A stretch of 64,000 nucleotides of DNA from the NCBI GenBank assembly GCA_030834905.1, contig JAUQWZ010000002.1, positions 1 through 64,000 on the forward strand. Reading direction: 5' to 3'. The position numbers were made by a program, and so were the translations under genes. The stretch is from Aggregatilineales bacterium (GTDB lineage Bacteria; Chloroflexota; Anaerolineae; Aggregatilineales; Phototrophicaceae). Positions 36,677-45,016 of the stretch are shown piece after piece. Below the pieces are notes generated by a model, which saw only the letters and a program-made list of their open reading frames with translations, was not told the origin of the DNA and did no database searches. Positions within the stretch are counted from its first letter, which is position 1; each line of letters begins with the position of its first letter.

Positions 36677-38584
36677 ATGGCACAGGAGACTTTTGCGCCG
36701 CCTGTCAGTGAGTGGTATTACCCCTCTGACAGCGTAAAAGAAAACGCTATCGTCCGCGACTACGAATCACTCTACGCCGAAGCGCAGGGCGATCTCGAAG
36801 GCTTCTGGGCGCGGCAGGCGGAAAAACTGGACTGGTTCGCGCCCTGGGAAAAGGTGCTCGATGCCAGCGAAGCACCATTCTACAAGTGGTTTGTTGGTGC
36901 TAAGACGAATATCGCCTATAACGCGCTTGACCGGCATATCAAGACCTGGCGGCGCAACAAGCTGGCGCTGGTCTGGGAAGGCGAGCCGGGCGACAAGCAG
37001 ACGTTTTCCTATTGGCGGCTGTGGCGCGAGGTCAATAAATTCGCCAACGTGCTGAAGGGTATGGGCGTCAGAAAGGGTGACCGCGTAACCGTCTACATGG
37101 GGCGCGTCCCTGAGCTGGTGATCGCCATGCTCGCCTGCGCCAAGATCGGCGCGGTTCACAGCGTCGTCTACGGCGGCTTTTCAGAGCATGCACTGGCTGA
37201 CCGCATCGAGGACGCCCAGAGCCGCGTGCTTATCACCTGCGATGGCGCGTGGCTGCGCGGCAACATCGTGCGGCTGAAAGACGTGGTCGATGAGGCAGTG
37301 CGCCGTTCGCCAATTGTCGAGACGGTGATCGTCGTCAAACGCACCGCCCACGACATCGCCATGGAGCAGGGACGCGATTACTGGTATCACGATCTGATGG
37401 CGCTGCCGATTGCCAACGGCAACTGCGAATCGGTTGAGATGGATGCCGAAGACCCGCTGTTCATCCTCTACACCAGCGGCACCACCGGCAAGCCGAAAGG
37501 GATACTCCATACTCACGGCGGTTATCAGGTTTATACATCGGCAACGCTCGAATGGGTGTTTGACCTGAAGGATGAAGACCGCTGGTGGTGCGCCGCCGAT
37601 CCGGGCTGGATCACCGGACACAGCTACATCGTCTATGGACCGCTGATTCTCGGCGCGACCAGCATCCTCTATGAAGGCGCGCCCAACCAGCCATATCCCA
37701 ACCGCTGGTGGAAGATAGTGGAAGAATACGGCGTGACCGTCCTCTATACCGCGCCGACGGCGATTCGGGGCTTGATGCGCTTTGGCGACGCCTGGCCCAA
37801 CCGCCATGACCTGAGCAGTTTACGCCTGCTGGGGTCGGTGGGCGAGCCGATCAACCCTGAAGCGTGGCGCTGGTTCTATAAGGTCATCGGCAAGGAGCGC
37901 TGCCCGATTATGGATACGTGGTGGCAGACCGAAACCGGCGGTTTCATGATCTCGCCGGTGCCGTCAGTTGGGCTGAAGCCCGGCAGCGCAACCCGCCCCA
38001 TTCCGGGCGTTGAAGTGGATGTCGTGGACGATCACGGCGTCCCGTGTCCGCCCGGCGTGGACGGCAATCTGGTAATCAAGCAGCCCTGGCCCGGGATGCT
38101 GCGCACCGTCTACAAAGATCCGGATCGTTTCGTCAAGCAGTACTGGACGACTTATCAGGATCAGGGCTGGTACATTACCGGCGACAGCGCTCGCAAGGAT
38201 GACGACGGTTACTTCTGGATCATCGGGCGCAACGACGACGTCATCAAGGTCAGCGGCTATCGTCTGGGAACCGCCGAGGTGGAGTCCGGGTTGGTCAGCC
38301 ATCCAGCGGTTGCGGAAGCTGCCGTCATCGGTATGCCCGACGAGGTGCGCGGCAGTGTTATCTACGCCTACTGTATCCTGAAGGCTGGGCTGGAAGGCTC
38401 GGATGCGCTGCTGGATGAACTCAAGAACCATATCCGGCATGAGATCGGACCGATTGCCGTACCGGCAAGGATCGAGTTTGTGCCGCAGCTTCCCAAGACG
38501 CGCTCCGGCAAGATTATGCGCCGGGTGCTTAAGGCTCGCGCCACCGGGCAGCCGGAAGGCGACCTGAGCACGCTGGAAGAGTAA
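36677..38584 (+). CDS. acs: Acetyl-CoA synthetase (AMP-forming)
   Basis: 635 residues, the usual length. It activates acetate to acetyl-CoA through acetyl-AMP. Motifs: adenylation P-loop LYTSGTTGKPKGILHTHGGY, the acetate-pocket Trp in DTWWQTETGG, ITGDSARKDDDGYFWIIGR, and the C-terminal PKTRSGKIMRR containing the Lys that is acetylated by Pat-type enzymes. A candidate acetyltransferase of that type is encoded at 24535-27273. GGGAG precedes the ATG by 7 nt. Monocistronic; an imperfect terminator-like hairpin follows. Confidence 0.93.
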   Translation: MAQETFAPPVSEWYYPSDSVKENAIVRDYESLYAEAQGDLEGFWARQAEKLDWFAPWEKVLDASEAPFYKWFVGAKTNIAYNALDRHIKTWRRNKLALVWEGEPGDKQTFSYWRLWREVNKFANVLKGMGVRKGDRVTVYMGRVPELVIAMLACAKIGAVHSVVYGGFSEHALADRIEDAQSRVLITCDGAWLRGNIVRLKDVVDEAVRRSPIVETVIVVKRTAHDIAMEQGRDYWYHDLMALPIANGNCESVEMDAEDPLFILYTSGTTGKPKGILHTHGGYQVYTSATLEWVFDLKDEDRWWCAADPGWITGHSYIVYGPLILGATSILYEGAPNQPYPNRWWKIVEEYGVTVLYTAPTAIRGLMRFGDAWPNRHDLSSLRLLGSVGEPINPEAWRWFYKVIGKERCPIMDTWWQTETGGFMISPVPSVGLKPGSATRPIPGVEVDVVDDHGVPCPPGVDGNLVIKQPWPGMLRTVYKDPDRFVKQYWTTYQDQGWYITGDSARKDDDGYFWIIGRNDDVIKVSGYRLGTAEVESGLVSHPAVAEAAVIGMPDEVRGSVIYAYCILKAGLEGSDALLDELKNHIRHEIGPIAVPARIEFVPQLPKTRSGKIMRRVLKARATGQPEGDLSTLEE

Positions 38585-38600
38585 GTGTCGAAAGCTTAAC

Positions 38601-38633
38601 GCAAAGGATGCGGCGCGGTGCTGTATCCTTTGC
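38601..38633 (+). terminator. Hairpin after acs, possible terminator
   Basis: Arms GCAAAGGAT / ATCCTTTGC (9 bp) around a 15-base GC-rich loop, 16 bp after the acs stop. The following TTATT is a weak T-run. Confidence 0.4.
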
Positions 38634-38719
38634 TTATTCCTTCAATCTGCTTATGTGAAACCTCGCGCCGGCAGCGAAGCGGGCAGATCATTCAGGCGCG
38701 AATCCGAACTTTGCCGAGC

Positions 38720-39802
38720 ATGTTACAGCTTTCACTTCCTCGCTGGCAGCCTATTGTAATTAGCCGTCTCGCTGCGCTTGCAGCGATAATTGGATTCTGC
38801 CTGGTAATTATCGCTCACGGACACGTGAAGGGACATCGTACTGATACCACCGCGCCGTATCAGGGCGCTAAAGCGGCGCTGCAAGGCATTTCGCCATACA
38901 GTGACGCAGTAACGCTGGAAACACAGCGGATTTATTGGGGCGAAGACGAGGTAACGGACGAACACCGCTTCGCCTACCCAGCCTACAGCATCTTCATTTT
39001 TGGGTGGCTCACACTGCTTCCTCTGAAAACTGCCTATGTGGTGTGGGCGATTGTGCAATTTCTGCTTGTGATCTACGCGCTAAACCGATTCGGTCTCAGC
39101 GTGTTCTTCGCCACTGTCCTGTTTTTCGCGTTTAAAGAAACGCTGGCTGTGTCGCTGATGGGACAGTCAGTATTGTGGACTGTCGCATGGATTGCGCTCG
39201 GACTGCGCGCGCTGCAAAATGAGCAGCCGCGCCGCGCCGGTCTTTACTTTGCGCTCTCCTGTATACACCCGGTTCTGGCTATCCCGATTTCGCTGATGAC
39301 ACTGCTTTACTGCGGTCGGGCGCTGCGCGCGTATGTGATCATCATGCTGCTGTGGCTGCTAGCGAGCCTGCTTGTCTTTGGGTTGTGGATACCGGATTGG
39401 ATTATCACGATGGTCGCATACAGAGGTTATGTCGGCTATCTGAACTGGATTCCGAGTCTTGTGCCCGCATCAGTTCCATTTTCGGTCACGGTGCTGGTGG
39501 CGGCGCTGCTCCAGCGTTCATTATTGCTGCGTCACATCCTGTCGACGTCAGCGCTGTTCATGCTGATGCCCATCACCGGCTTATACCAGTTAGCTTTGCT
39601 CGCGCCGTCGATAGCCAGAATAGCAAAACCATACTGGCTGATCATTATCGCCGCCATTTGGTATTACGTTTTCCAACCGCTGGATATTCGGCGCTTTGAA
39701 CTGCTGGTGATTCCGGCTTTGGTGGTCATCATAACGCTGTCGCAGGTTGTTATCGCGCTCCGACTCCGTCGTTCGGAACAGCTTGCTCCCAGCGACGCCT
39801 GA
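38720..39802 (+). CDS. Integral membrane protein, GT87-like (DUF2029)
   Basis: 360 residues from the ATG at 38720; the longer frame from 38618 adds a non-hydrophobic prefix and is not preferred. About ten membrane helices are visible. The first loop, DTTAPYQGAKAALQGISPYS followed by ALETQ-like VTLETQRIYWG, resembles the GT87 family of polyprenyl-phosphate-dependent mannosyltransferases, where an Asp in this loop is catalytic. FAYPAYSIFIFGWLTLLP after it also fits. A role in transferring a sugar from a lipid carrier to an extracytoplasmic acceptor is inferred. No glycan genes are nearby. The family call is moderate. Confidence 0.6.
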   Translation: MLQLSLPRWQPIVISRLAALAAIIGFCLVIIAHGHVKGHRTDTTAPYQGAKAALQGISPYSDAVTLETQRIYWGEDEVTDEHRFAYPAYSIFIFGWLTLLPLKTAYVVWAIVQFLLVIYALNRFGLSVFFATVLFFAFKETLAVSLMGQSVLWTVAWIALGLRALQNEQPRRAGLYFALSCIHPVLAIPISLMTLLYCGRALRAYVIIMLLWLLASLLVFGLWIPDWIITMVAYRGYVGYLNWIPSLVPASVPFSVTVLVAALLQRSLLLRHILSTSALFMLMPITGLYQLALLAPSIARIAKPYWLIIIAAIWYYVFQPLDIRRFELLVIPALVVIITLSQVVIALRLRRSEQLAPSDA

Positions 39803-39817
39803 TGCTGTGTTCCTCGC

Positions 39818-39837
39818 GGGCGCGGCTTCCCGCGCCC
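39818..39837. terminator. GC-rich hairpin between convergent genes
   Basis: Arms GGGCGCGG / CCGCGCCC with loop CTTC, between the ends of the GT87-like and oxidoreductase genes. There is no long T-run on either side, so its terminator role is a guess from position. Confidence 0.4.
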
Positions 39838-39862
39838 TTAATGCTGAACGTTCTGCCCAACG

Positions 39863-40978
39863 CTACTCCGCCGCGTCGATGATCTGCTGGATGAAGCGGG
39901 CGTGTTTGAGCGCGTCTTCGACGCTGCTGATGGGCTGGCGCTGGTCGCGCACGTTGTGGTAAAAAGCGAGCAGTTCGCTGCGGAACGCCTCGTCATAGCT
40001 GACGACCACCCGCTTTTCCCAGGCGAGTTCGCCGTCGTGCCCCTGCACCGTCACCGGGCTGGGAAAGTTGCGAAAATACGGCGACGGCATGGTTAAGTAG
40101 ACTCGTTCGTGGTTGCCAAAGAAAGCATATTCTTCACGGTAATCCTTTAAGTAGGGCAAATACTGCCAGTCCAGCGACACGTGTACGTCGTCGGGATACT
40201 CGATCAGCGTGTGGATCGACAGCCCATCGCGCCAGATGTCGGTGTGCAGCACGCGGGTGGGTTCACCCAGGAAGCCAAACAATGTGTATATCTGATGGAT
40301 AATGCTGCTGCACAGGACGCCGTAGCCCAGACGCAGACGAGAATCATCCTTGCGGCTGCCTAGCGCTTCATCGACCTGCGGCTGAAGCTCGCCTTCGGTG
40401 AATATCCGCAGTTGAGCGTCCACCTGCGATTCCCAGCTTCCCACATCGACGTGTCCTTCGACGATACGATCCCCGCCCATTCTGATCCGGTAGATCGAGC
40501 GTCCCAGTTCGTCGGCGGGATGAAACACGCTGATCCGCACGTAGCCGAGGTCGCTCATCTGGCGCACCTGTTCGCGGGCATAACTGAAACCGGGATCGTA
40601 GAGCTTGTGGTAGCCTACCTGCACGATGCGGTCGCTGTCTGCTGCCCGCGCCGCGACGGCTTCAGTTTCGCTGACGTTCCATGCCAGCGGCTTTTCGACC
40701 AGTACGTGCTTGTTGGCGTCCAGCGCCGCGATTGTCGCCTCGGCGTGCGATCCGCCGTGAAATAGTCCCACCGCTTCGATATCATCCCGCGCCAGCAGAT
40801 CGCGCCAGTCGGTGTAGCGGTGTGGAATGTGGAAGTGATCGCAGACCGCGTCCAGCGTTGGCGGGTGAATATCCGCCGCCGCCACCACTTCAAACTGGTC
40901 GTACTCGAATAGATGCGGCAGATGCATCATCTGAGCGATACCGCCGCAGCCGATGACACCCATTCTCAGTTGCTTCAT
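39863..40978 (-). CDS. Gfo/Idh/MocA-family oxidoreductase
   Basis: 371 residues from the ATG at 40978 (the frame extends upstream to 41137 through a palindromic repeat and is not preferred). The N-terminal Rossmann domain has MGVIGCGGIAQMMHLPHL and the family EKPLAWN motif in VLVEKPLAWNVSE. The C-terminal alpha/beta domain is complete. Members oxidise or reduce sugars, inositols or related molecules with NAD(P); the substrate is unknown. The catalytic His/Lys pattern is conserved at the EKP lysine. It is divergent from the ArsR-type regulator gene, 220 bp away, with a compound palindrome between them. Confidence 0.85.
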   Translation of the reverse strand: MKQLRMGVIGCGGIAQMMHLPHLFEYDQFEVVAAADIHPPTLDAVCDHFHIPHRYTDWRDLLARDDIEAVGLFHGGSHAEATIAALDANKHVLVEKPLAWNVSETEAVAARAADSDRIVQVGYHKLYDPGFSYAREQVRQMSDLGYVRISVFHPADELGRSIYRIRMGGDRIVEGHVDVGSWESQVDAQLRIFTEGELQPQVDEALGSRKDDSRLRLGYGVLCSSIIHQIYTLFGFLGEPTRVLHTDIWRDGLSIHTLIEYPDDVHVSLDWQYLPYLKDYREEYAFFGNHERVYLTMPSPYFRNFPSPVTVQGHDGELAWEKRVVVSYDEAFRSELLAFYHNVRDQRQPISSVEDALKHARFIQQIIDAAE

Positions 40979-41066
40979 GATCTGTTTCGCTCCTTCCGGG
41001 CAGTGGCTGAACCAGTGCTTGATTATAGCGTTGAAAGGGCAGATGCTGGCGATGGCGTCGGGACGT

Positions 41067-41116
41067 GTAGGGGCGACTCGCGAGTCGCCCAGGGCAAGCC
41101 ACCGGCTTGCCCCTAC
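41067..41116. repeat. Compound GTAGGGGCG palindrome
   Basis: Two adjacent perfect or near-perfect palindromes: GGGCGACTCG / CGAGTCGCCC, then GGGCAAGCC / GGCTTGCCC, framed by GTAG at the left and CTAC at the right. It belongs to the short-palindrome family also seen at 24485, 48633, 52516, 58159 and 62251. Confidence 0.7.
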
Positions 41117-41144
41117 GGAACAAAGCCTTGACAACAATGTACTC

Positions 41145-41172
41145 TTTACAAATGTATCTATTTCGGTATAAT
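41145..41172 (+). promoter_or_regulatory. Promoter of the ArsR-DUF2087 gene
   Basis: TTTACA (41145-41150) and a perfect TATAAT (41167-41172) with a 16-bp spacer. The -10 element lies inside the large dyad of the operator, so repressor binding would block polymerase. Confidence 0.75.
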
Positions 41173-41195
41173 CCTAATTAGGAAAATACCGAAAT
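41160..41195. promoter_or_regulatory. 36-bp nested palindromic operator
   Basis: Outer arms ATTTCGGTAT and ATACCGAAAT (10 bp, perfect) enclose a perfect 12-bp inner palindrome TCCTAATTAGGA, with only the two 2-bp connectors breaking symmetry. It covers the TATAAT of the promoter and ends 4 bp before the first ATG of the ArsR-type gene, as expected for an autoregulatory site. Confidence 0.75.
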
Positions 41196-41198
41196 GGG

Positions 41199-41795
41199 AT
41201 GAGGGCTATGGAACAGGCAGATTTTCAGACACTTGTGTCGTTCTTCAAGGTGCTGGGTAACGAATCGCGCCTGCGGATTATCGGTCTGCTGGCGAACCGC
41301 GATCACACTGTCGGCGATCTCGCCGAACTGACCGGCTTGCGCGAGCCGACCGTTTCGGAACACCTCGCCAAGCTCAAGGAGCTTGAACTGGTGACGGTGA
41401 GAGCCGAGGGGAACTTCCGGCTGTATTCGTTCAATCCGAAGCCTTTGTACCTTGCCAACCGCGAGCTGTTCACCCGCGAGCGCCTGGCGTCACTGGTAGA
41501 CGATGCTCCGCCAGACCCGGAAGCCAAAGTGCTGCGAACATTCGTCAAGGATGATCGAATCACGCAGATACCCACCGGGCATAAACGCCTGCTGGTTGTG
41601 CTGCGCTGGCTGGTGGAGAAGTTCGAGATCGACCGGCGCTACAGCGAGAAAGAGGTGAATGAGATCATCCTGCGCCACAACGAGGACTACGCCACGCTGC
41701 GCCGCGAACTGGTGGACTGGCGCTTCATGGCGCGCGAGAAGGGCATCTACTGGCGCACGCCCGCAGAATCGGCGGACGATGTGGAGTTGGACTAG
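41199..41795 (+). CDS. ArsR-type winged-helix regulator fused to DUF2087
   Basis: 198 residues. The N-terminal ~85 residues form an ArsR-type winged helix (FKVLGNESRLRIIGLLANRD, then DLAELTGLREPTVSEHLAKL). After a short link, the C-terminal domain (FVKDDRITQIPTGHKRLLVV, then RYSEKEVNEIILRHNEDYAT and RRELVDWRFMAREKGIYWR) is DUF2087, a small module of unknown function typical of these regulators. No metal-binding Cys pair is present in the winged helix. ATG 41199 and 41208 are both possible starts. A large dyad overlapping its own promoter indicates autoregulation. argG follows after its own promoter and leader, so any control of arg genes is unproven. Confidence 0.85.
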   Translation: MRAMEQADFQTLVSFFKVLGNESRLRIIGLLANRDHTVGDLAELTGLREPTVSEHLAKLKELELVTVRAEGNFRLYSFNPKPLYLANRELFTRERLASLVDDAPPDPEAKVLRTFVKDDRITQIPTGHKRLLVVLRWLVEKFEIDRRYSEKEVNEIILRHNEDYATLRRELVDWRFMAREKGIYWRTPAESADDVELD

Positions 41796-41799
41796 GCTC

Positions 41800-41827
41800 T
41801 TGACATCTTCGCCACCCGCGCTATGCT
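41800..41827 (+). promoter_or_regulatory. Promoter of the arg leader and argG
   Basis: TTGACA (41800-41805), 16-bp spacer, TATGCT (41822-41827). Transcription would begin about 41834, at or next to the ATG of the leader peptide (41835), implying a leaderless leader mRNA. Confidence 0.65.
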
Positions 41828-41834
41828 ATTGCCC

Positions 41835-41903
41835 ATGAATTTCTACGCCCGCATCAACCGCCGCAACCGTCGTCGCGATACTCACATACGTATCGGGGAA
41901 TGA
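41835..41903 (+). CDS. Arginine-rich leader peptide of argGH (attenuation)
   Basis: A 22-codon frame, too short for usual gene calling, from ATG 41835 to TGA 41901-41903. It encodes MNFYARINRRNRRR and then DTHIRIGE: seven Arg codons, at positions 6, 9, 10, 12, 13, 14 and 19, all CGC or CGT. It sits directly at the predicted transcription start and 97 bp before argG, followed by a Rho-independent terminator. This matches a ribosome-mediated attenuator: ribosomes short of Arg-tRNA would stall at codons 9-14. The segment TCGGGG (41893-41898), covered by a ribosome at the stop codon, can pair with CCTCGA in the terminator's left arm, providing an antiterminator. Inference from layout; unproven. 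Confidence 0.8.
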   Translation: MNFYARINRRNRRRDTHIRIGE

Positions 41904-41942
41904 TGCTGTCCGGCAGTTGATGCAGACAAATTGTGGGTGCAT

Positions 41943-41977
41943 GACCTCGAACCAGTTCGTTCGGGGTCTTTTTGTTT
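41943..41977 (+). terminator. Attenuator terminator before argG
   Basis: Arms GACCTCGAAC (41943-41952) and GTTCGGGGTC (41959-41968), ten pairs including one G-U, loop CAGTTC, then TTTTTGTTT. It lies between the leader peptide and the argG ribosome site (GGAG at about 41992), so it must be read through for argG expression. Its left arm can instead pair with TCGGGG at 41893-41898. Confidence 0.85.
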
Positions 41978-41999
41978 ACTCAGGTCAATCACGGAGAAC

Positions 42000-43265
42000 A
42001 TGATGCCAGTCAAAGATGTCAAGAAGGTTGTCCTCGCCTACAGTGGTGGTCTGGATACGTCGGTGATCGTTACCTGGCTGAAGAACAACTACGGCTGTGA
42101 GATCGTCTGCTTCACCGCCGATCTCGGTCAGGAGGAGGAACTTGACGGGTTAGAGGACAAAGCGATCAGGACGGGTGCCAGCAAGCTGTATATTCGCGAT
42201 CTGCGCGAAGAATTCCTGACCGATTTTGTCTACCCGACGATGCGGGCTGGCGCGATCTACGAACGTGATTACCTGCTGGGTACATCGATGGCGCGCCCGC
42301 TGATTGCCAAGCACATGGTTGAGATCGCCGAAGCCGAAGGCGCTGACGCGGTGGCGCATGGCTGCACCGGCAAGGGGAACGATCAGGTGCGTTTTGAAGT
42401 GAGCGTCATGGCGCTTAACCCCCGCCTGAAAACGATTGCGCCCTGGCGCGAGTGGGACATTCGCAGCCGCGAAGACGCCATCGCCTACGCCCAGGAATTC
42501 GACGTGCCTATCACCAGCACGCTCAAATCGATCTACAGCCGTGACCGCAACCTGTTCCACATGAGCCACGAAGGGGGTCCGCTGGAAAATCCCTGGAACG
42601 AGCCTGAAGAAGAGATGTTCAAGCTGACCATCAGCCCGGAAGCCGCGCCCGATGAAGCGGAATACGTCGAAATCGAGTTTGAGCAGGGGACGCCGGTAGC
42701 TGTGAACGGCGACAAGCTCCCGACGGTCGAGCTGTTCGTCCACCTCAACCACATTGCGGCGCGACACGGCATTGGTCGCATGGATATGGTCGAGAATCGT
42801 CTGGTGGGCATGAAGAGCCGCGGCGTCTACGAGACGCCCGCGGGTACGGTGCTGCGCCGGGCGCATCAGGCGCTGGAAAGCATCTGCCTGGACAAGCACA
42901 CCGTGCACTACAAGGACATTCTCGCCGTGAAGTACGCCGAACTGGTGTATAACGGCTTGTGGTTCACCCGCCTGCGGGAAGCGCTCGATTCGTTCGTCAA
43001 CGTGACGCAGGAAAACGTGACTGGCACTGTACGCCTGAAGCTGTACAAGGGCAACGTCACTGTTGCCGGACGCAAGAGTCCTTACAGCCTCTACCGCGAG
43101 GACTACGCCTCATTCGGTGAGGAAGACGTTTACGACCAGCAGGACGCCGAGGGCTTCATCGAGTTGTTTGGCTTGCCGATGAAGGTGGAAGCGCTGCTGA
43201 GCATTATGGGGACAGGGCAGACGCGCTACCGCCGACCAGACTACAGCAAGTTCAAGCGGGATTAA
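42000..43265 (+). CDS. argG: Argininosuccinate synthase
   Basis: 421 residues from ATG 42000 (ATG 42003 is equally possible; ACGGAGAAC precedes). It joins citrulline and aspartate with ATP, the penultimate step of arginine synthesis. The N-type ATP pyrophosphatase P-loop [15 protein letters not shown] is near the start; [14 protein letters not shown], the SREDAIAYA region and [17 protein letters not shown] substrate-binding sequences follow. Upstream frames reading back to 41931 cross the terminator and are not coding. argH lies 86 bp downstream, and the pair is preceded by the Arg leader/attenuator. Confidence 0.95.
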   Translation: MMPVKDVKKVVLAYSGGLDTSVIVTWLKNNYGCEIVCFTADLGQEEELDGLEDKAIRTGASKLYIRDLREEFLTDFVYPTMRAGAIYERDYLLGTSMARPLIAKHMVEIAEAEGADAVAHGCTGKGNDQVRFEVSVMALNPRLKTIAPWREWDIRSREDAIAYAQEFDVPITSTLKSIYSRDRNLFHMSHEGGPLENPWNEPEEEMFKLTISPEAAPDEAEYVEIEFEQGTPVAVNGDKLPTVELFVHLNHIAARHGIGRMDMVENRLVGMKSRGVYETPAGTVLRRAHQALESICLDKHTVHYKDILAVKYAELVYNGLWFTRLREALDSFVNVTQENVTGTVRLKLYKGNVTVAGRKSPYSLYREDYASFGEEDVYDQQDAEGFIELFGLPMKVEALLSIMGTGQTRYRRPDYSKFKRD

Positions 43266-43351
43266 GCGGTTATCCCTTTCGACGATCACGATCTGGTGAT
43301 CGATTGTCCCGATTTATATAGGCGGCTGTATCCGAAAGTGAGTGAGCATTT

Positions 43352-44725
43352 ATGACATTATGGGGTGGACGTTTCAGCGAGCCATCGGACGACGACCTGC
43401 GGGCGCTCAACGACAGTCTGCCGTATGACAAGCGCCTTTATCGCGAGGACATTCGTGGCAGCATCGTCTATGCGCTGGCGCTGGTCAAGGCGGGCGTGAT
43501 CACCAAAGCGGAAGCCCAACAGATCGAGCAGGGACTGGAGCAGGTGCTGGCGGAATTTGAGGCGGACACATTTGCGCTCAAACCCGAAGACGAGGACATT
43601 CATACGGCGGTGGAACGGCGGCTGACCGAAATCATCGGTGAGACAGGCGGCAAGCTGCACACCGGGCGCAGCCGCAATGATCAGATTGCGACCGATATGC
43701 GTCTGTGGGTGCGGCGCGAGATGGTTGGAATCAACAACCGGCTGCTGCCGCTGCAAGAGGCGCTGGTCGAACAGGCAGCCGCCCACGTTGAGGATGTCAT
43801 GCCCGGCTACACCCACATGCAGCCCGCCCAACCAGTGACAGCGGGGCATTGGCTGATGAGCTACTTCTGGATGCTCCAGCGAGACAGAACGCGGGTGGAC
43901 GTGAGCATCATTCACGCCGAAGAACTGCCGCTGGGTTCGGGCGCGCTGGCGGGGACGCCGCTTGACATTGATCGCATGGTGCTGGGCTTCAATTCAGAGC
44001 TTCAGTTCGAGGGCTACACCCAGAACAGCCTCGACGCCGTCAGCGACCGCGATTTCGTCGCCGACAGTCTGTATGCGCTGTCCATGATCGGCATCCATCT
44101 CAGCCGGCTCGCCGAAGACCTGATCATCTTCAGCAATCCGTTGTTCGGGTTTGTCACCCTCGATGATCGCTACAGCACCGGCTCAAGCCTGATGCCGCAA
44201 AAGCGCAATCCCGACCCGATGGAACTGATGCGCGGCAAGACCGGGCGGCTGATCGGCAACCTGACCGGCTTCCTGACCACGCTCAAAGGGCTGCCAACCG
44301 GCTACAACAAGGATTTGCAGGAAGACAAAGAGGCGCTGTTCGATTCGGTCGATACCATGAACAAGCTGCTGCCGGTCATAACCGCCATCATCCGCACGCT
44401 CAGGCTAAACCCTGACCGGATGCGCGCGGCGCTGGATGAAAATATGCTGGCGACTGATCTGGCGGATTATCTGGTGAAGAAGGGGATGCCGTTCCGTCAG
44501 GCGCATCATGTATCGGGCAGGGCGGTGCGGCTGGCGGGCGAGCGCGGGGTGAAGCTTTCGCAGCTTCCGCTGGCAGACCTGCGGGAACTATCCGACCTGT
44601 TCGACAGCGATACCAGCGCTGTTTTCGATTTCGACGCTTCGGTAGCCCGGCGCAGAGCCATTGGCGGCACCGCGCCGGATGCGGTGCGCGAGCAAATCGA
44701 AGAAGCCCGCCGTCTGCTCGAATGA
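43352..44725 (+). CDS. argH: Argininosuccinate lyase
   Basis: 457 residues, normal length. It splits argininosuccinate into arginine and fumarate. The superfamily signature GSSLMPQKRNPD holds the catalytic Ser loop, and TGRSRNDQIATDMRLW and GYTHMQPAQPVTAGHW carry the other conserved blocks, including the His that acts as acid/base partner. It is the second gene of argG-argH. A small palindrome GATCAC / GTGATC lies between the two genes, without a T-run. The branched-chain cluster with its own promoter follows. Confidence 0.95.
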   Translation: MTLWGGRFSEPSDDDLRALNDSLPYDKRLYREDIRGSIVYALALVKAGVITKAEAQQIEQGLEQVLAEFEADTFALKPEDEDIHTAVERRLTEIIGETGGKLHTGRSRNDQIATDMRLWVRREMVGINNRLLPLQEALVEQAAAHVEDVMPGYTHMQPAQPVTAGHWLMSYFWMLQRDRTRVDVSIIHAEELPLGSGALAGTPLDIDRMVLGFNSELQFEGYTQNSLDAVSDRDFVADSLYALSMIGIHLSRLAEDLIIFSNPLFGFVTLDDRYSTGSSLMPQKRNPDPMELMRGKTGRLIGNLTGFLTTLKGLPTGYNKDLQEDKEALFDSVDTMNKLLPVITAIIRTLRLNPDRMRAALDENMLATDLADYLVKKGMPFRQAHHVSGRAVRLAGERGVKLSQLPLADLRELSDLFDSDTSAVFDFDASVARRRAIGGTAPDAVREQIEEARRLLE

Positions 44726-44804
44726 CAGTTGGGCGGGTTGCACAAACGCAGTGTGACAGGTTGTACGAACTTTTACGGACTTTGGCATTTGCCAGCGAAA
44801 GAGG

Positions 44805-44833
44805 TTGACAGGCTGGTGGATTATCGTTACGCT
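44805..44833 (+). promoter_or_regulatory. Promoter of the ilv leader
   Basis: Perfect TTGACA (44805-44810), 17-bp spacer, weak -10 TACGCT (44828-44833). A transcript would start near 44840, about 26 nt before the leader ATG. Confidence 0.5.
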
Positions 44834-44865
44834 TGGTTGCATTGTACAGTAATTGAGACAGTCTG

Positions 44866-44943
44866 ATGTCCAGCAGCAAGTCTTTCAGCCTCAGCCTTAT
44901 CGTCATTATTATCGTCCTCGTCCTTAGCGGCGGCGGATTATAG
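44866..44943 (+). CDS. Branched-chain amino acid leader peptide (attenuation)
   Basis: A 25-codon frame from ATG 44866 to TAG 44941-44943. Residues 11-20 read LIVIIIVLVL, ten Leu/Ile/Val codons in a row; in total 12 of 25 codons are for these amino acids. It is followed by a strong terminator at 44987-45016 and then the ilv/leu cluster, the classical ilv attenuator layout. CTTGGG at 44947-44952, just after the stop codon, is complementary to CCCAAG (44995-45000) in the terminator's left arm and loop. A ribosome at the stop codon would hide it; one stalled at codons 11-20 would leave it free to form the antiterminator. Mechanism is inferred. Confidence 0.82.
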   Translation: MSSSKSFSLSLIVIIIVLVLSGGGL

Positions 44944-44986
44944 TGACTTGGGTGGTGTCTGAAAGCGCCGGTTGAATGAAACAAGA

Positions 44987-45016
44987 CAAAAGCCCCCAAG
45001 CCAGGGGGCTTTTTTG
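44987..45016 (+). terminator. Attenuator terminator before the ilv cluster
   Basis: AAAAGCCCCC / GGGGGCTTTT arms with loop AAGCCA and a run of six T. It lies between the leader peptide and the next gene. Confidence 0.88.

Noticed and set aside
41128..41133. TTGACA as -35 of the ArsR-type gene
   Set aside because: It is 33 bp from the TATAAT, too far. TTTACA at 41145 has the right spacing.
41931..41999. Upstream extension of the argG frame
   Set aside because: It runs through the attenuator terminator and T-run. The GGAG before 42000 and protein similarity set the start at ATG 42000 or 42003.
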